Source of the DNA: Paenibacillus_AR mesotrionivorans
GTDB lineage: Bacteria; Bacillota; Bacilli; Paenibacillales; NBRC-103111
DNA: 64,000 nt
Assembly: GCF_046098205.1 (NCBI RefSeq)
Contig: NZ_JBJURJ010000010.1
Span: 124,001 to 188,000 of the forward strand
Direction: 5' to 3'
Shown: positions 61,658-64,000 of the stretch, piece by piece
How positions within the stretch are numbered: the first letter of the stretch is position 1
How the letters are laid out: each line of letters opens with the position of its first letter
Notes under the pieces: model-generated
The model's input: only the letters and a program-made list of their open reading frames with translations
Databases searched by the model: none
What the model was told of the DNA's origin: nothing
Position numbers and translations under genes: made by a program

Positions 61658-64000
61658 CTATTTCCCTCCTTGATTCGAAACATATACAGAAATGTTGAAA
61701 TAGTCGCGTTTATCCGTTTGGATATATACGGTGTACCAACCGTTCGGGACATTTTCAATGGTATACACTCCGTTTTTCTCCCGAAGCACCGTTCCTTTTG
61801 TTTTCATCTGACCTTGTGTTAAAATCCCTTTTTCATAACGTGCATACGAGATTCCGGAAAAGTTCTTCAGCGAAATTTCAACCTTGTTTCCAAGAACGGT
61901 TGCAGTATTGGAGCTGTCCGGCATCACTCCGTTAACAAGGGCTATGGTGTCATAAAGCCCCACAAGGCGAACGGTTCGGCGAAGGGTGGTTTGATTTCCG
62001 GCATCATCTCTTACTGTATAGTCGATATAGTACGGATTGGAGCGGACAAATTCATTGGCTGAGATGCTGTCAGGGTTAAACACCCTCCCGCCTGCCCCGT
62101 AGTTTATGGTGACCCGGTTTGTCAGATCAACATTATCACCGGCAACCGAGTCCCACGCCTCGAAGTCCAGAAGCTTTGACTTGTCATAGGCAATGGAGGC
62201 ATCCTTGTTAGGCGTCATTCCTTCGATGAAGATCAGCTCTTCGCCGTTTTTAAGCTTTAACACAGGAGGCGTTTTGTCGATTAGTCCGATGTTCACACCA
62301 TACGAGGTATAGGCCCCTGTTCTTCCTTCAAGGTTAAAATTGTAAAGTCCGTTTTCCCGGTAGTTCATGGACTTCTCTTGTTCCCAAGGATCGTTTCCGC
62401 CCACGAACCTGGCGTCTTTGTCCGTGATGACGGTGACATTCACATTCTGGTTCGTTGCCGGGTTTTTGTCGATTCCCACAACATATCCTTTTTCTTTTCC
62501 GGATGTATCCTCACCAACAATAATCTTGTTATGATGCTCCTTTTCTACCCATTCGCCGCTTTGGTTTTGCTCCAGATATTTATAGGTCCAACGAACCTCC
62601 CTAACGGCCGGTGTTCCAACTTCAATGCCTTCAACCGTCAGAAGAATCTTTTGCGTGATGCCTGCCGGGTCCCGAACCAGAAAGACATGCTCCCCGTTGG
62701 TGTTTACGTTGATCACCGTATTTTTATAGGACCCAACGCCATTTTCGTCCTTTACCTCCGTTAAAAGTGCATGCTCATATCCACGATAAGACACGGTAAG
62801 GTCTGTCAGCTTTCGGAGAATGTCCAACGGAACACCGTCAGCGTCACGGATTTGGTCAAATGTGACATTCACGCTCAGCTTATCTTCTGCTAATGCTGCA
62901 AGTGCTTCGATCCGCGGCGGCGTGGATACAATATTCGAAATGGTAATCACCTCATGTCCCTGGTTGCCATAGTCGTCAACAAAGAACATGGTCACTGTGC
63001 CATTCTTTCTAAAACGGACAGCCTTTGTGCCGGGAATATGCACGATATCGTTGGCAGTCAGGCTTCCGGTTGGCTCTACACCGGTGACTGTTATGGTTTT
63101 GATATCCTTGCTAAACTGTGTCAGCTCCACATTCACGCTTTGCGCAGTAAGTGTGGTTGGAAGCGTGCTGTACGTCTTTGCGGTTGCCGTTGGCGCCGTT
63201 TTGTTAATGTTTGAAACGGTGATTGGAGTCGTCCAACGGTTGCCGGCATTGTCATAGGCTGTCACATAATAAATGCCTGAGCTGTCAAGCTCCACGACAT
63301 ATTCATTTTCAAGGGGCTCACCCTTGAACGGGTACACCACATCGCCCTTCTTCACCTCGGCAAATGCGATTTCACCTGAATCATCCGATAACGTGATGGT
63401 CGCGAAGATGTTTTGGTTGGTCCTGGATGTGTTCGATAACACATAGGAGGTTTGACCGGCTGTGTTGTCAAATTGGTCATAGCTAACCTTATGAGAGCCT
63501 GTGTTTCCCGCTTGATCCTTGAACTCAAAGGTGAAGGTGTTCACCTCTTGAGTCAGAATCCTTGAGAGTGCCGCGTTGTTGTTTGTCATAGAAAGAGTTT
63601 TTCCGCCGCCGGTAAACTTGAGCGTGGCCATAACCCTTCTATAGGCTTTTCCTTCCTTGATGGGAACCCAATCTCCCAGATAGTTTTCATAGCTGTATTC
63701 AACCGTGTAATGTTTGTCCAGCTCGATTGGCGTTTTATCCATGTTTGAAACGGTGACGGGTTCAACGGTTACCATGCCTGCTTTGTTGGTCACCTTGAAA
63801 TATACCGTCGCATTGTTCTCGAAGGTTTCGGTATGGGAAACCATAGAGTCAACCGGGCTAAAGCTGATGCCGTCATACGAACGTTCAAAGGACAGGATTC
63901 CGCTTTCCGGGTCAGATATGGCCAGTTTTGCCAACACATTCTGGTTGGTTAACTCCGTATTCGAATAGTCCACCTTTACAACAGGAGCCGTTTCGTCAAC
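61658..64000 (-). CDS. Ig-like repeat surface protein (N-terminus outside window)
   Basis: The frame is open to the right edge; 781 residues are seen, with the first codons beyond base 64000. It consists of tandem beta-sandwich units of about 85-100 residues marked by D-x-T/K-A-P and YDNAGN-type ends (ISNINKTAPTATAK, VSNMDKTPIELDKHY, LSNTSRTNQNIFATITLSDDSGEI, VRDDAGNQTTLRRTVRLVG). These resemble the bacterial Ig-like/Bap-type repeats of very large surface proteins. The C-terminus ends in TDKRDYFNISVYVSNQGGK with no anchor. It lies 3 bases before the dockerin protein gene and is first in that operon as far as seen. Confidence 0.85.
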   Translation of the reverse strand, partial: VDETAPVVKVDYSNTELTNQNVLAKLAISDPESGILSFERSYDGISFSPVDSMVSHTETFENNATVYFKVTNKAGMVTVEPVTVSNMDKTPIELDKHYTVEYSYENYLGDWVPIKEGKAYRRVMATLKFTGGGKTLSMTNNNAALSRILTQEVNTFTFEFKDQAGNTGSHKVSYDQFDNTAGQTSYVLSNTSRTNQNIFATITLSDDSGEIAFAEVKKGDVVYPFKGEPLENEYVVELDSSGIYYVTAYDNAGNRWTTPITVSNINKTAPTATAKTYSTLPTTLTAQSVNVELTQFSKDIKTITVTGVEPTGSLTANDIVHIPGTKAVRFRKNGTVTMFFVDDYGNQGHEVITISNIVSTPPRIEALAALAEDKLSVNVTFDQIRDADGVPLDILRKLTDLTVSYRGYEHALLTEVKDENGVGSYKNTVINVNTNGEHVFLVRDPAGITQKILLTVEGIEVGTPAVREVRWTYKYLEQNQSGEWVEKEHHNKIIVGEDTSGKEKGYVVGIDKNPATNQNVNVTVITDKDARFVGGNDPWEQEKSMNYRENGLYNFNLEGRTGAYTSYGVNIGLIDKTPPVLKLKNGEELIFIEGMTPNKDASIAYDKSKLLDFEAWDSVAGDNVDLTNRVTINYGAGGRVFNPDSISANEFVRSNPYYIDYTVRDDAGNQTTLRRTVRLVGLYDTIALVNGVMPDSSNTATVLGNKVEISLKNFSGISYARYEKGILTQGQMKTKGTVLREKNGVYTIENVPNGWYTVYIQTDKRDYFNISVYVSNQGGK

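Noticed and set aside
1..64000. CRISPR array, tRNA, rRNA or complete insertion sequence
   Set aside because: I saw no regularly spaced direct repeats, no cloverleaf-like or rRNA-like stretches and no transposase motif in any of the long frames.

Overview
The window looks like a chromosomal segment of a Paenibacillus or close relative (Bacillales, moderate GC). The reasons are YesMN-type two-component control of a sugar ABC transporter, surface proteins with SLH domains, a Spo0E-like phosphatase, strong AGGAGG ribosome binding sites, and two families of short intergenic inverted repeats (954-1140 and 12096-12280). Species assignment is an inference. I saw no rRNA, tRNA, CRISPR array or complete insertion sequence.

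Layout. 1-684 is a secreted NHL-repeat protein cut by the left edge. 1288-7142 is a sugar-uptake locus: binding lipoprotein, two permeases, AraC-type response regulator and YesM-like kinase, with a near-consensus catabolite-repression (cre) site in front of the kinase. 7369-12068 holds small accessory genes: a glucosaminidase-like protein, a lipoprotein, an SF0329-family protein, a beta-rich protein, and an autoregulated TetR/membrane-protein pair. 12285-25678 is one surface-protein locus on the minus strand: an Agr-like LytTR regulator and GHKL kinase, then a 3428-residue SLH-anchored protein with about 18 InlB-type and 7 MucBP-like repeats, then a secreted subtilisin-like protease. 25838-32039 carries an acetyltransferase, a transglutaminase-fold protein coupled to an MFS transporter, and a 7TMR-DISM kinase/OmpR regulator pair.

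32188-44484 is an accessory island that looks like defence. A Spo0E-like gene and an XRE repressor diverge around a long inverted repeat. Next come a PD-(D/E)XK nuclease-like/DUF2135 fusion, a translationally coupled pair made of a pentapeptide-repeat ion-channel protein and a nucleotidyltransferase (strikingly AT-rich), and a type I restriction-modification operon hsdM-hsdS-hsdR with a YgjP-like metallopeptidase.

45094-54281 is ordinary accessory metabolism and regulation: a DUF6273 protein, phosphotriesterase-like hydrolase, two WYL regulators, a formylglycine-generating-enzyme-like protein, GNAT, alpha/beta hydrolase, DJ-1/PfpI, and a TetR divergent from a ketopantoate-reductase-like gene. 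54354-64000 is a second surface locus: an Ig-like repeat protein that runs off the right edge, a 1896-residue secreted protein ending in a type I dockerin, and, overlapping it by ATGA, a cohesin-SLH protein. This reads as a self-contained dockerin/cohesin anchoring system.

The most unusual items are the cohesin-SLH/dockerin gene pair, the channel-nucleotidyltransferase pair, the nuclease-DUF2135 fusion, and the giant repeat protein with its own Agr-like sensor pair and protease.
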